From Chitinophaga rhizosphaerae (GTDB taxonomy: Bacteria; Bacteroidota; Bacteroidia; Chitinophagales; Chitinophagaceae), in the NCBI RefSeq assembly GCF_003958645.1, contig NZ_RXLO01000002.1, forward strand, positions 124,001 to 188,000: DNA of 64,000 bases. Reading direction: 5' to 3'. Under the pieces are notes generated by a model. It had not been told where the DNA came from. It worked only from the letters and a program-made list of their open reading frames with translations, and made no database searches. Positions 34,662 to 44,085 of the stretch are shown here, piece after piece. Within the stretch, counting starts at the first letter, position 1. Each line of letters begins with the position of its first letter. The position numbers were made by a program, and so were the translations under genes.

Positions 34662-36101
34662 GTGAAGAAACTCGATAAACTGATCATCAAAACCTTCGTA
34701 GGCCCATTCATCGCCACGTTTTTCGTGACGCTGTTCGTGCTCATCATGCAGTTCGTCTGGAAATATATCGACGATCTCGTGGGCAAAGGGCTGGACACGC
34801 CGGTGATCATGGAGCTGCTCATCTATACCAGCGCCAGCCTCGTTCCGCTTGCGCTTCCGTTGGCCGTGCTCCTTTCTTCCATCATGACTTTCGGCAACCT
34901 CGGCGAAAGCTTCGAACTGGTGGCCATCAAATCGGCGGGCATTTCCCTGCTCCGGTTCATCCGCCCCCTGCTGTTCCTTTCCATCGGCATCGGCATCGGC
35001 GCCTTCCTTTTCGCCAACTATATCATCCCCATTGCCAACCTTCGCGCCAAATCGCTCCTCTACGATATCACCAATTCCAAACCCGCCTTCAACATCAAAC
35101 AGGGCGTGTTTTACGGCGACATCCCGGGGTACACCATCAAAGTAGCGAAGAAAGAAGCGGATAACAAGACCATCCACCAGGTGATGATCTATGAAAACTC
35201 CCTGGGGGATAAAAACCCGCGCATCATCCTCGCCGAAAAAGGCACGATGGAATTGTCGGCCGACAAACGTTTCCTCCTGTTCACGCTCTATAACGGCTGG
35301 CGATATGAAGAACGCGGCAATACCCGCGCCCAGCAAGGCAATGAGCTGATCAGGCTCGGGTTCAAGAAATACATCAAACCGTTCGACCTCCAGACGTTCG
35401 CGTTCGACCGCCTGCCGATGGACCTTTTCGCCAGCAACCAACAGATGCTGAACGTCCGCCAGCTGGATTACGGCATCGATTCGCTCCGCCGCATCGATTC
35501 CTCCATCGTGCGTACCGTCAACGCCTATGTGACCACCCGGTATCCGTTCTACAAGTGGAAAGACACGGGCTGGGCGGCGCAGGTGAAGCCCCTGGCGACG
35601 GATACCTTTTTCAATTCGATCCCTGAAGCCAGCCGCAGGTACGTGATCGAGCGGGTGGAGTCGAACCTCCGGGAATCGGAGTCGAGCCTTTCCACTTCTT
35701 CCAGAGATTACGTCGACAATAAAGAAAAAATCTCGCTTTTCAAGGTGGAATGGCAACGCAAGTTCTCCCTGGCGGCGGCCTGCGTGGTGCTTTTCCTCAT
35801 CGGTGCGCCGCTGGGCTCCATCATCCGGAAAGGCGGGCTGGGAACTCCGCTCGTGTTTGCGGTGATCTTCTTCGTCGTCTTCAACATCTTCTTCATGACC
35901 GGCGAAAAAATGGCCCGGCGGGAAGTTATGGCTTCCTGGAGCGGCATGTGGCTCGCCAATATCGTTTTGTTGCCCATTTCGGCTTTCCTGGTGTACAAGG
36001 CCATGAACGACAGCCAGCTTTTCAACAAGGAATTCTACTACCGCTTCTTCCAGCGCGTGAAAAAGGAGTGGCAAAAACGCTTCAAAAAACAGCCTTCCTG
36101 A
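34662..36101 (+). CDS. LptF/LptG-type lipopolysaccharide export permease
   Basis: 479 residues, GTG start at 34662 (MKKLDKLIIKTFVGPF). The family pattern is clear: three N-terminal helices (ATFFVTLFVLIMQFVWKYIDDLVGKG, LVPLALPLAVLLSSIMTFG), a large periplasmic beta-jellyroll region of about 290 residues, and three C-terminal helices (AACVVLFLIGAPLGSIIRKGGLGTPLV). Such permeases work with LptB to lift LPS from the inner membrane to LptC/A. The periplasmic part is longer than in E. coli LptF/G because of a helical insert (about 310-350). A partner gene is not adjacent. Confidence 0.88.
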   Translation: MKKLDKLIIKTFVGPFIATFFVTLFVLIMQFVWKYIDDLVGKGLDTPVIMELLIYTSASLVPLALPLAVLLSSIMTFGNLGESFELVAIKSAGISLLRFIRPLLFLSIGIGIGAFLFANYIIPIANLRAKSLLYDITNSKPAFNIKQGVFYGDIPGYTIKVAKKEADNKTIHQVMIYENSLGDKNPRIILAEKGTMELSADKRFLLFTLYNGWRYEERGNTRAQQGNELIRLGFKKYIKPFDLQTFAFDRLPMDLFASNQQMLNVRQLDYGIDSLRRIDSSIVRTVNAYVTTRYPFYKWKDTGWAAQVKPLATDTFFNSIPEASRRYVIERVESNLRESESSLSTSSRDYVDNKEKISLFKVEWQRKFSLAAACVVLFLIGAPLGSIIRKGGLGTPLVFAVIFFVVFNIFFMTGEKMARREVMASWSGMWLANIVLLPISAFLVYKAMNDSQLFNKEFYYRFFQRVKKEWQKRFKKQPS

Positions 36102-36213
36102 GTTTGCGGCACGGTTGATGCGGTAACTGCTTTCTCCGGCCGGGCACTACCGGCTGGGAAAATGGCGTTATTACCGTTAAACGGCCCGAGAGACCGGCAA
36201 ACCATACCGACCG

Positions 36214-37452
36214 ATGAAGCAAATCCTGACAGTTCTGGCAGCAGCACTGCTGTTCCTTCCTTTTCCTATTTTTTTCCGGACAGGCCTTGCGCCGGGTGCC
36301 GACGCTCCGCTGTACGGCTGGCTACAATCTGCCGCGGAAGCGGTTTTCGGCAACGGTCCATTTGCCGCCCGCGTTCCCAACGCGCTGGCGGGCATTTTGA
36401 CCGTGCTCTCCTGTTTCCAGCTCGGGAAGCGGCGCGACGATGAGCGTTTCGGGATGTGGTGGGCCCTGATCCTCGTGGGTTCCTGGCTGCCGCAACTGTT
36501 GTTCAGGAGCGATGCGCCGATGATCTGGGGCAATTACTTCCTTTTTCTTTCCATATACCTGGCTTACCGCGTATCGTGGAGCACTTCGCCCTGGCGCGCG
36601 GCGGCCTTGTCGGGCGTAGGCCTGGGGATTGCGACCTTGTCTGCCGGGCTCATGGCGCCTGTCATTTGGGCTTTGACGGGGCTGGTGTACTGGACCTGGA
36701 AGCGGTTCCATACCGGTATGAAGTGGCCGCAGCTGTTATTCATCGTCATGATCGCCGCGGTGACGGCGGGCTGGTATTATGCCTGGCTGGGCTGGCGCGG
36801 CGGACTGGCGGGGCTTCGCATCCCACCCTATGCTTCCTACGGCAACCCGTTTTCGCTGCACTGGCTGGCCATGGTGGCCTGTTTCCCGGCGCTGGTGTTT
36901 GCCTTGACCTGGTTGCAGACGGCGCGCACGCGGTCTATTTACCTGGCGGAGCCGGCGGAAAACAGGGATATGTCGTGGTGGATGTGGGCGTTTTTCTGGA
37001 CGGGACTGCTGGTGCTATCCGTGATGCGCGCGCCGCTGGAAAGTGCGTCGTTGCTGCATGTGCCGCTGGCGTACCTGGCGGCGGTGCAGGTGCACCGTGT
37101 GGTGGAGGGGCGGCTCCGCATGCGGCCCTGGATCCTCGGGCTGCTGGTCTTCCCGGGCATTGGCGGAGGGTTGATGCTGGCGTTGCTGCCGCTGGCGGGC
37201 AAATATCACCCGGAATTGCTGCCGAAATACTTCCGGCCCGATGCGGATTGGCATATCGCGGAGATGGCGTATGGTATTTTGTATATGATCTTCACGGCCG
37301 TGGGCGCGGCTTTGGTGGCAAAAAAGCGGGCGCAGGAGGGATTGATGCTGCTGCTTTTCGGCGGGATGCTGCTGATTACGCTGGCGGCGGTGAGTTTCGG
37401 GGAAAAGGTGCAACTGGCGCCGCAGGGAACGGCTATGGAAACGAAAAGGTAA
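36214..37452 (+). CDS. GT39/ArnT-like polytopic membrane protein lacking the N-terminal catalytic loop
   Basis: 412 residues with about ten membrane helices. The segment APLYGWLQSAAEAVFG-NGPFAARVPNALAGILTVL matches the first-loop end of PMT/ArnT glycosyltransferases (KPPLxxWL, AARLPSA). The family acidic pair DE that normally precedes it by about 30 residues is absent: only about 30 residues precede this motif, and the short loop there holds a single Asp (GADAPLYG). It may be a divergent or non-catalytic relative; substrate is unknown. It lies 112 bases after the LptF/G gene and may share its envelope role. Ended by the terminator at 37475-37512. Confidence 0.6.
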   Translation: MKQILTVLAAALLFLPFPIFFRTGLAPGADAPLYGWLQSAAEAVFGNGPFAARVPNALAGILTVLSCFQLGKRRDDERFGMWWALILVGSWLPQLLFRSDAPMIWGNYFLFLSIYLAYRVSWSTSPWRAAALSGVGLGIATLSAGLMAPVIWALTGLVYWTWKRFHTGMKWPQLLFIVMIAAVTAGWYYAWLGWRGGLAGLRIPPYASYGNPFSLHWLAMVACFPALVFALTWLQTARTRSIYLAEPAENRDMSWWMWAFFWTGLLVLSVMRAPLESASLLHVPLAYLAAVQVHRVVEGRLRMRPWILGLLVFPGIGGGLMLALLPLAGKYHPELLPKYFRPDADWHIAEMAYGILYMIFTAVGAALVAKKRAQEGLMLLLFGGMLLITLAAVSFGEKVQLAPQGTAMETKR

Positions 37453-37474
37453 TTCCCGGGAAGTAATATGATGG

Positions 37475-37512
37475 AAAGGCTTGTACCCTCTTCGGGTGCC
37501 GGCCTTTTTTCG
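37475..37512 (+). terminator. Rho-independent terminator
   Basis: Interrupted stem (AAAGGC / GCCTTT outside, ACCC / GGGT inside) with T-run at 37505-37510. It ends the GT39-like gene. Confidence 0.7.
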
Positions 37513-37570
37513 TTTGGACGGAAATCCTGATCCGGGGAAAATTCCCGGTGATGGCTGGGTAAACGGTCGT

Positions 37571-37603
37571 AAAAAAGCGACCGTTGCGCAGGGCAACGGT
37601 CGC
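37571..37603 (-). terminator. Rho-independent terminator after sod
   Basis: Perfect 11-base stem (37577-37587 with 37593-37603), 5-base loop, six A residues at 37571-37576 giving a U-run on the minus strand. Confidence 0.9.
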
Positions 37604-37626
37604 GGGCATATGTTGGGCCGGGGGCC

Positions 37627-38352
37627 TTATTTCCTGAGGGCTTCTTCGTAGAGCGCGCTCACTTTTTCCCAGTTTACCACGTTCCAGAAGGCCGCGATAT
37701 AGTCGGGGCGCTTGTTCTGGTGTTTGAGGTAATAGGCGTGTTCCCACACATCGAGGCCCAGGATGGGAGTTCCGGGTTCTTTGGCGAGGTGGGTCATGAG
37801 CGGATTGTCCTGGTTAGGGGTGGAAGTGATGGCGAGTTGGCCGCCTTTCTTCACGATGAGCCATGCCCAACCGGAGCCGAATACGCCTTTGGCGGCGTCG
37901 CCGAATTTCTGGCGGAAGGCTTCGTCTGATCCGAAAGCCGCGGTGATAGCGGATTTCAGTTTGGCGGAGGGTGCTGTCTTGGTGGGCGACAACAGGCTCC
38001 AGAAGAGCGAGTGATTGTAATGGCCGCCGCCGTTGTTGCGGATGGCGGGCGCTGCCGCGGTAACGGCAGACAGGATCTGAGCAAGGGATTTGGAGGCGAG
38101 GGGGCTCGACTTCAGGGCATCGTTCAGATTTTTCACATAAGCGGCATGGTGTTTTCCGTGATGGATTTCCATGGTGAGCTGGTCGATATTGGGCTCCAGC
38201 GCGCCGGCGGCATACGGAAGGGGCGGCAGTTCGAACGGGGCTTTGGCGGCGAGGAGGTCTTTATGTTGCTCCCCTGCAAAAAGCCCAGACGGATTGGCTA
38301 TCGCAGCCACGCCGGCCAGTCCGGCCAGTTTTATGAATTCTCTCTTATTCAT
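37627..38352 (-). CDS. sodA: Exported Fe/Mn superoxide dismutase
   Basis: About 241 residues from ATG 38352 ([14 protein letters not shown]); the upstream Met at 38361 adds three residues. An N-terminal export signal ([17 protein letters not shown]) has a KR pair in place of RR and the F-x-K-L-A pattern, so Tat export is possible. The mature enzyme is complete: [69 protein letters not shown] give the four metal ligands. Gln/Gly metal preference cannot be fixed by eye. It would remove superoxide in the periplasm. Monocistronic. Confidence 0.9.
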   Translation of the reverse strand: MNKREFIKLAGLAGVAAIANPSGLFAGEQHKDLLAAKAPFELPPLPYAAGALEPNIDQLTMEIHHGKHHAAYVKNLNDALKSSPLASKSLAQILSAVTAAAPAIRNNGGGHYNHSLFWSLLSPTKTAPSAKLKSAITAAFGSDEAFRQKFGDAAKGVFGSGWAWLIVKKGGQLAITSTPNQDNPLMTHLAKEPGTPILGLDVWEHAYYLKHQNKRPDYIAAFWNVVNWEKVSALYEEALRK

Positions 38353-38371
38353 AATGAACATATTATTATTA

Positions 38372-38405
38372 CAAATCTATTATTTCCACCGTAAAACCAC
38401 GCAAA
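38372..38405 (-). promoter_or_regulatory. Weak promoter candidate for sod
   Basis: Minus-strand TAGATTTG (38372-38379) fits TAnnTTTG; the nearest TTTG (38402-38405) is 22 bases upstream, longer than usual. Confidence 0.3.
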
Positions 38406-38444
38406 TATTACACCAATGATGGGCGTTTTATTAATTTGCAGCTG

Positions 38445-38486
38445 CGAAGGCCATTATTTTACGGTTACTGCAAAATAAAGCCTTCG
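38445..38486. repeat. Long imperfect inverted repeat upstream of sod
   Basis: Arms CGAAGGC (38445-38451) and GCCTTCG (38480-38486), with further pairing of AT-rich inner arms (TTATTTTAC / GCAAAATAA) around a short loop. It lies in the 565-base region between sod and the E1-like gene and could be an operator or an RNA hairpin. Confidence 0.4.
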
Positions 38487-38917
38487 ATTCTCGTTTAATT
38501 TGAAATTAATTGCTATTTTACTTTTCTATTCATGTGTAAGCTGTAGTGTACTTAATCATTTTGAAAAGATGAAGCCATTTATCCCTGGAGCCAGGATCAG
38601 TCCCCGACGGTACGAAAAGTGTGCCGCAGGCGAGCCTGACTACCAAATCCGGCGAAATCCGGGCATCGTCCATCTCCCCTTAAAAGTCAAATCAAGCGCT
38701 ATTCTTTTCCATTCAAGTTCATTAATTAAAACCCCTGTTTCCTGAAAAGGGAAAAGGTGACACAGGATTCCCGGCCGTTGGGCTTATGCAAACGGTTGAA
38801 TGCAACGAATTACACCGGCCGGCAGCCGAAACGAAGCCGGGCGGCATTTGATTTTTGGATATAAGTATCAGAGCTCAGGCAATAAATCATTAAAAGAAAA
38901 TCGAGCGTAGCGGCAGT
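38487..38917. other. Non-coding upstream region of the E1-GNAT operon
   Basis: About 430 bases. A frame from TTG 38500 begins with a lipoprotein-like leader but then becomes unconvincing. No clear TAnnTTTG box was found before 38918. Confidence 0.35.
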
Positions 38918-40021
38918 ATGACACTAAAGGAACGCATACAAGAGACACAATCGGTGCCTATCACCTTCACTCCGGAATTTTTCTACCCGGACCGGGCTGC
39001 AGATCAGGCAGCACTGCAGCAATTGCTGCAGGCGCAACCGTATATTAGGGTATATGATGAGCTGGCCGGCCAGCTCCGGGAACTGGTGAAAGTCCAGCAC
39101 CCGGCGCGCCGGCTGTCGGAAGCGGAATCGGCCGCGGCCGTGGAAGCGCATCTGAACGGCGTTCCGCAAGACCAGTACGGCGTTTGGGTTTTTTACCCAT
39201 GGACGGCCAAGCTGGTGCACCTGCTCGGAAAGGAAGAATTCATCGCGCTCCGCACTTCGCGGAACATGCATAAGATCACGGCGGCAGAAAGAGATGTGCT
39301 GCAGGAAAAGAAAATTGGTGTCATCGGTCTTTCCGTAGGCCAGACCATTGCCCTCACACTGGCTATGGAGCGGGTTTGCGGGGAATTGCGGCTGGCGGAT
39401 TTCGACGATGTGGAACTGACGAATATGAACCGCCTGCGCACGACCGTCGACAACCTGGGGATGCCCAAAGTGATCGTAGCGGCGCGGGAGATCGCGGAAA
39501 TCGACCCTTACATCCAGGTGAAAGTGTACCTGGACGGGGCTACGGAAGCGAATTTAGACGATTTTCTCACCGGCGGCGGCAAGCTGGACGTTCTGGTAGA
39601 GGAATGCGACGGGATCGATGTGAAGATCCTCAGCCGCCAGAAAGCCCGCAAGCACCGCATCCCCGTGGTCATGGATACCAACGACCGCGGTATGCTGGAC
39701 ATCGAGCGGTTCGACCTCGACCCGGAATACCCCCTGTTGCACGGGCTCATCCCTCCTATCGAAGACCTGGGCATGTTGAAACATTTGAGCAACGAGGAAA
39801 AGATTCCCATCCTGGGGCCGATGGCGGGTATGGCAGACATGAGCCCCCGCATGAAATATTCGCTGGGAGAGATCGGCAAAACCATCACCACCTGGCCGCA
39901 ACTGGCCTCCTCCGTTATGCTGGGCGGGGCGTTGGTGACAGACACCTGCCGGAGGATACTGCTGGACCAGCTGAAAAGCTCCGGCAGATATTATGTGGAT
40001 TTCGATCAACTCATTCAATAA
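38918..40021 (+). CDS. ThiF/E1-like adenylyltransferase-fold protein (Rv1355c-like)
   Basis: 367 residues. A helical N-terminal region (1-125) precedes an E1-like Rossmann domain: KKIGVIGLSVGQTIALTLA (about 130-148), ADFDDVELTNMNRLRT with the Asp and Asn/Arg that contact ATP in the family, then LVEECDGIDVKI and IPVVMDTNDRG. The glycine loop reads GLSVGQT instead of GxGGxG, and no CxxC zinc site or obvious catalytic Cys is seen. Mycobacterial Rv1355c carries a similar domain fused with a nitroreductase-like part, absent here. First gene of a five-gene operon with the GNAT-like gene 28 bases downstream. Confidence 0.75.
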   Translation: MTLKERIQETQSVPITFTPEFFYPDRAADQAALQQLLQAQPYIRVYDELAGQLRELVKVQHPARRLSEAESAAAVEAHLNGVPQDQYGVWVFYPWTAKLVHLLGKEEFIALRTSRNMHKITAAERDVLQEKKIGVIGLSVGQTIALTLAMERVCGELRLADFDDVELTNMNRLRTTVDNLGMPKVIVAAREIAEIDPYIQVKVYLDGATEANLDDFLTGGGKLDVLVEECDGIDVKILSRQKARKHRIPVVMDTNDRGMLDIERFDLDPEYPLLHGLIPPIEDLGMLKHLSNEEKIPILGPMAGMADMSPRMKYSLGEIGKTITTWPQLASSVMLGGALVTDTCRRILLDQLKSSGRYYVDFDQLIQ

Positions 40022-40049
40022 CGCCCAAATTAACTAAACGAAGCATTCA

Positions 40050-40748
40050 ATGAGCGCACCGATCAACGTTAGGGCATTTTTCGCACCAGACGACCCGGAA
40101 GCTGCCATGCGATTTTACGAGGGCCATAGTAAGCTGTTGCAGATTTACTTCGGCATTCACAAAATCACATCCGGCAATGTGGACTGGATCAGCCACCGGA
40201 ATACGGTAGTGGTGATCGTGGAAGACGAAACAGGCACCAAGACCTACGGTGGCGCCCGGGTTCAGATTGCGGACGGCGTACTCCCGCTCCCCATCGAAAT
40301 GGCAGTGGGCAAGTACGATCCGAAAGTGTATACGGACGTGGTGCCCGGCAGTGCGGAAATCTGCGGGCTGTGGAACTCCAAGGAAGTGGCCGGCATGGGC
40401 ATCGGGAGCCTCATCCTCAGCCGGGTCTGTGTGGCACTCACCACCCAGCTGCCCGTGGGAAACGTACACGTACTTTGCGCACCGGTAACGGTGAGAGGCG
40501 CCAAGCGTGTAGGCGCGGTCATCGACACCTCGCTGGGGAATGAAGGGGTGTTTTATTATCCAAAAGACGACCTGGTGGCAACGGCGATGATCATCCGCGA
40601 CAACCACGAGCTGGCCAGCGCCGACCCCTCGGAGCAGGCACTCATCGCCGACTTGCGGAGCAATCCCAACCAGGTGCGCACGGAAACCGGCCCCAAAGGG
40701 ACCTTCGAAGTCAATTACATGTTGGGCCTCCCACAAATGGTTCCTTAA
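40050..40748 (+). CDS. GNAT-like acyltransferase, possibly N-acyl amino acid synthase type
   Basis: 232 residues, soluble. The middle (about 70-190) shows a GNAT-like order: strand TVVVIVEDETGTKTYGGARVQI, CGLWNSKEVAGMGIGSLILSRVCVALT with a V-x-GxGxGS-type acyl-CoA loop, strand VHVLCAPVTVRGAKRVG, and FYYPKDDLVATAMIIRD. The pattern resembles FeeM/autoinducer-synthase-like GNATs more than protein acetyltransferases, but this is inference. It lies between the E1-like gene and a 7TMR-DISM kinase, so its product could be a signal read by the downstream phosphorelay. Confidence 0.55.
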   Translation: MSAPINVRAFFAPDDPEAAMRFYEGHSKLLQIYFGIHKITSGNVDWISHRNTVVVIVEDETGTKTYGGARVQIADGVLPLPIEMAVGKYDPKVYTDVVPGSAEICGLWNSKEVAGMGIGSLILSRVCVALTTQLPVGNVHVLCAPVTVRGAKRVGAVIDTSLGNEGVFYYPKDDLVATAMIIRDNHELASADPSEQALIADLRSNPNQVRTETGPKGTFEVNYMLGLPQMVP

Positions 40749-40805
40749 AATCAGTATGTTTGCTGCGGAATTTGCCGCCTGACTATATAACAATCGTGAA
40801 CTAAA

Positions 40806-42965
40806 ATGTCTATACGTTTATTCGCCCTGATCCTGGTTACCCTTGCTGCCCAATTGACGACCCGCGCACAGACGCCCGTCGTGTTCCGCGACAGCGCCCA
40901 GCTTTTGCAGGTAGGCGAATACCTGGATCTTTATATCGACAGTTCCAACGAGCTTACCATCGACCAGGTGCGCAAGCAGGAATTCCGGCCTTCCGGCACG
41001 AGGGTGCCCAACCTCCAGATCACACCCTTCACCAGCTGGGCACGCATCCACGTCAGCAACGCCACGCCCATCACCCGGCTCCTCCTCGAAGTGGAATACC
41101 CCACGATCGACGAGATTTCGCTCTATGAATTGCTCCCGGGCGGAGGGTACAAAGTGACCGAACTGGGCCAGTATCAGCCTTTTAAGGTACGCCCCATCAA
41201 CCATCAGAACTACATCTTCCCCCTCGACATACAGCAGGGGCAAACCCGCGAATATTACCTGAAGATCCGCGCCGGCGAACAGGCTCAGCTGCCCATGTAC
41301 CTCGGCGCCGAATCCACGCTGTTCGCCAAGAATACCGAGCGTAACTTCATTTTCGGGCTGTATGCCGGCATCATTCTCGTGATGGCGCTGTACAACTTCT
41401 TCATCTGGCTCACGGTGCGCGACAACAGCTATCTCATTTACGTGAGCTATATCATTTGCGTGGGCCTTACGCAGGCCTCGCAGCAAGGGTATACATTCCG
41501 TTTCCTGTGGCCGAACAGTCCATGGCTGGCGATGCACGATACGCTCATCATCCCGGTTTTCAACGGGATCACGGCGGCGCTTTTTATCCAGTCGTTCCTG
41601 CATACCCGTGAAAAGTACAAACTGGGGCACAAACTCCTCACCGGCGTGGTGATCGCCTATTCGCTGGCGCTCGTTCCCACGTTGATGGACAACCACTTCG
41701 TGGCGAACATGATGACGCAGATCATTGCCATGACGGCTTCGCTGCTGGCGATTTTCGTGGGCTTCAAGGTGTGGCGGAAAGGGTACGGGCCCGCGGCTTA
41801 CTTCCTCGTGGCCTGGGGGATTTTCCTGGCGAGCGTATGTATTTTCGTGTTGCGGAATTTCAATATCCTGCCGTATAACGACTTCACGTATTATGCCCTG
41901 CAGGTGGGCTCCGCGGCGGAGGTAACCTTGCTTTCCTTTGCGCTGGCCAACAAGATCAATATTTACCGGAAGGAGAAGGAGGAATCCCAGGCGGTGGCGC
42001 TTCGAATTTCGCAGGAAAACGAGCAGCTGGTGCGCGAACAGAACGTGATACTGGAAGCGAAAGTGGCCGAACGCACCGAGGCGCTGCAAACCGCCAACGG
42101 TGAACTGAACAAAGCGCTCACCAACCTGAAAAGCGCCCAGACGCAACTGGTGGAATCGGAGAAAATGGCCTCGCTCGGTCAGCTCACCGCCGGCATCGCC
42201 CACGAAATCAACAATCCCATCAACTTCGTAACGTCCAACATCAAGCCGCTGAAGCTCGATTTCGAGGATATCCGTTCCCTGCTGCGAAAATACGACACCA
42301 TTCGTCCGGGAGAAGACGTGGCCGGGCAACTGGCGGAGATCGAACGGTTCAAGCAGCAGATCGATATCGGGTATCTGCATGAGGAGATAGATACCCTTAT
42401 CAAAGGGATCGAAGACGGCGCCAACCGTACCGCCGAGATCGTGAAAGGCCTCCGCACCTTCAGCCGTCTCGACGAAAGCGACCTCAAATCGGTAGACATC
42501 CATGACGGCCTCAACTCCACCATGGTATTGCTCCGCAACAATATCCCCAAGAACGTGACGGTACATTACGATTACGGCGAACTGCCGAAAATCGAATGCT
42601 TCGCCGGCAAGCTCAACCAGGTGTTCCTCAATATCATCAACAACGCGCTGAACGCCATCAAAATGAAGCCGGACCAGGGAGACGAACGGCTGACGATCAA
42701 GACGCGGCTGGAAGCCGACCAGATGGTGAGCATCAGTATCAAAGACAGCGGCATCGGCATGTCTGACAAGGTAAAGGAAAAGATTTTCGAGCCGTTCTTC
42801 ACGACCAAAGACGTCGGCGAAGGCACGGGCCTCGGGCTATCCATCGTATTTAGCATCATCGAGAAGCACCACGGAAGGATCGTGGTAAACTCCGAACCCG
42901 GAAACGGAGCGGAATTTATCATATATTTACCCCAGAATGTGCCTATCGCTCAGAGTCATGCGTAA
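40806..42965 (+). CDS. 7TMR-DISM sensor histidine kinase
   Basis: 719 residues. Signal peptide to about residue 23 (LTTRAQ); a beta-rich periplasmic 7TMR-DISM extracellular domain (about 30-170); seven membrane helices (about 185-385); coiled coil (395-450, QVALRISQENEQLVREQNVI region); HisKA with H466 in GIAHEINNP; HATPase with NIINNALNAIKM, DSGIGM and GEGTGLGLSIV. It is expected to sense an extracellular carbohydrate-like or small-molecule ligand. The cytoplasmic core is of the class IV/NtrB-like type with a long helix between boxes. It lies 57 bases after the GNAT-like gene and 22 bases before a REC-kinase gene. Confidence 0.9.
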   Translation: MSIRLFALILVTLAAQLTTRAQTPVVFRDSAQLLQVGEYLDLYIDSSNELTIDQVRKQEFRPSGTRVPNLQITPFTSWARIHVSNATPITRLLLEVEYPTIDEISLYELLPGGGYKVTELGQYQPFKVRPINHQNYIFPLDIQQGQTREYYLKIRAGEQAQLPMYLGAESTLFAKNTERNFIFGLYAGIILVMALYNFFIWLTVRDNSYLIYVSYIICVGLTQASQQGYTFRFLWPNSPWLAMHDTLIIPVFNGITAALFIQSFLHTREKYKLGHKLLTGVVIAYSLALVPTLMDNHFVANMMTQIIAMTASLLAIFVGFKVWRKGYGPAAYFLVAWGIFLASVCIFVLRNFNILPYNDFTYYALQVGSAAEVTLLSFALANKINIYRKEKEESQAVALRISQENEQLVREQNVILEAKVAERTEALQTANGELNKALTNLKSAQTQLVESEKMASLGQLTAGIAHEINNPINFVTSNIKPLKLDFEDIRSLLRKYDTIRPGEDVAGQLAEIERFKQQIDIGYLHEEIDTLIKGIEDGANRTAEIVKGLRTFSRLDESDLKSVDIHDGLNSTMVLLRNNIPKNVTVHYDYGELPKIECFAGKLNQVFLNIINNALNAIKMKPDQGDERLTIKTRLEADQMVSISIKDSGIGMSDKVKEKIFEPFFTTKDVGEGTGLGLSIVFSIIEKHHGRIVVNSEPGNGAEFIIYLPQNVPIAQSHA

Positions 42966-42987
42966 ATAAAAGCAGAAAGAACCCTAC

Positions 42988-44085
42988 ATGAAAAATAGCC
43001 GTATCAGGATTTTGTACATCGACGACGAAGTACATAACCTTAATGCATTCCGCGCGAATTTCCGCAGAACTTACGAGATATATACCGCCAGTTCTGCCGC
43101 CGAAGGCATGCAGGTACTGAGAGGAATCGAAGTACATATCATCATCGCAGACCAGAAGATGCCCACCACCACCGGTGTGGAATTCTTCAACGAGATCAAG
43201 GATTTGCTGCCGGACCCCATCCGCATCCTCCTCACCGGTTATACCGACGTGGAAGATATCATCGACGCCATCAACAAGGGGCACATCTTTTCCTACATCA
43301 AAAAACCCTGGGACGAGCACGAGCTGTTCAAAACCATCAATAACGCATACGAGATCTATTCCGCCCGCAAGCAGCTGAAGGAAAAGGTGGCGGAGCTGGA
43401 AAAAACGAACGACGAACTGAACCGGTTCATCTATTCCACCTCGCACGACCTCCGCGCGCCGCTCATGAGCGTGCAGGGCATCATCAACCTCAGCCGGCTC
43501 GATAATACGATGACCGACCCGCAGGGGTACATGGGGATGATCGAAGTGTGCATCACGCGGCTGGACAGTTTCATCCAGAAGATCATCGAATATTACCGGA
43601 ATTCACGGCTGGACCTGGAGTATGAGAAAATCGACTTCCAGGCGCTGATGAACGATTGCATCGATACGTTCAAGCATCAGAATACCAATATCGGTTTCAA
43701 TGTGAATGTAGACCAGCCGGTGCCTTTCAAGGGAGATTTCTTCCGGATCAGCGTTATCCTGAACAATCTGATCAGCAATGCCGTTAAATATCAGAAGCCG
43801 GACGAGACCTCCCCGCAGGTGAGCCTCTCCGTGAAGGTAGAGCCGCATAAAGCTACGATCAGGATAGAAGATAACGGGATCGGGATACTCAGCGAGCACC
43901 TGAGCAACATTTTCAAAATGTTCTTCCGCTCCAAGAACAACAACAAACCCGGAAGCGGTATAGGCCTGTATATTGTAAAAGAAGCCCTCAACAAGATCGG
44001 GGGCACCATCGGCGTAGATTCCCGTTACGGAGAAGGCACGCAATTTGAAATTACCATTCCGAACAGAAATGAATTCGATACCTGA
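42988..44085 (+). CDS. Receiver plus histidine kinase protein
   Basis: 365 residues, soluble. N-terminal receiver with IDDE acidic pair, phospho-acceptor D55 in IIADQKMP and Lys in YIKKPWD; a coiled-coil linker (about 125-145); HisKA with H153 in STSHDLRAP; HATPase with LNNLISNAVKYQ, EDNGIGI and GSGIGLYIVKEA. This layout, receiver before kinase, fits a phosphorelay middle protein that takes phosphate from the 7TMR-DISM kinase and gives it on. It overlaps the following receiver gene by 17 bases. Confidence 0.9.
   Translation: MKNSRIRILYIDDEVHNLNAFRANFRRTYEIYTASSAAEGMQVLRGIEVHIIIADQKMPTTTGVEFFNEIKDLLPDPIRILLTGYTDVEDIIDAINKGHIFSYIKKPWDEHELFKTINNAYEIYSARKQLKEKVAELEKTNDELNRFIYSTSHDLRAPLMSVQGIINLSRLDNTMTDPQGYMGMIEVCITRLDSFIQKIIEYYRNSRLDLEYEKIDFQALMNDCIDTFKHQNTNIGFNVNVDQPVPFKGDFFRISVILNNLISNAVKYQKPDETSPQVSLSVKVEPHKATIRIEDNGIGILSEHLSNIFKMFFRSKNNNKPGSGIGLYIVKEALNKIGGTIGVDSRYGEGTQFEITIPNRNEFDT

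Noticed and set aside
34641..36074. 477-codon minus-strand frame opposite the LptF/G gene
   Set aside because: It mirrors a clear membrane transporter on the other strand; composition is that of a shadow frame.
38500..38745. 81-codon frame with lipoprotein-like leader (TTG start)
   Set aside because: TTG start, no family, and the composition becomes random after the leader.
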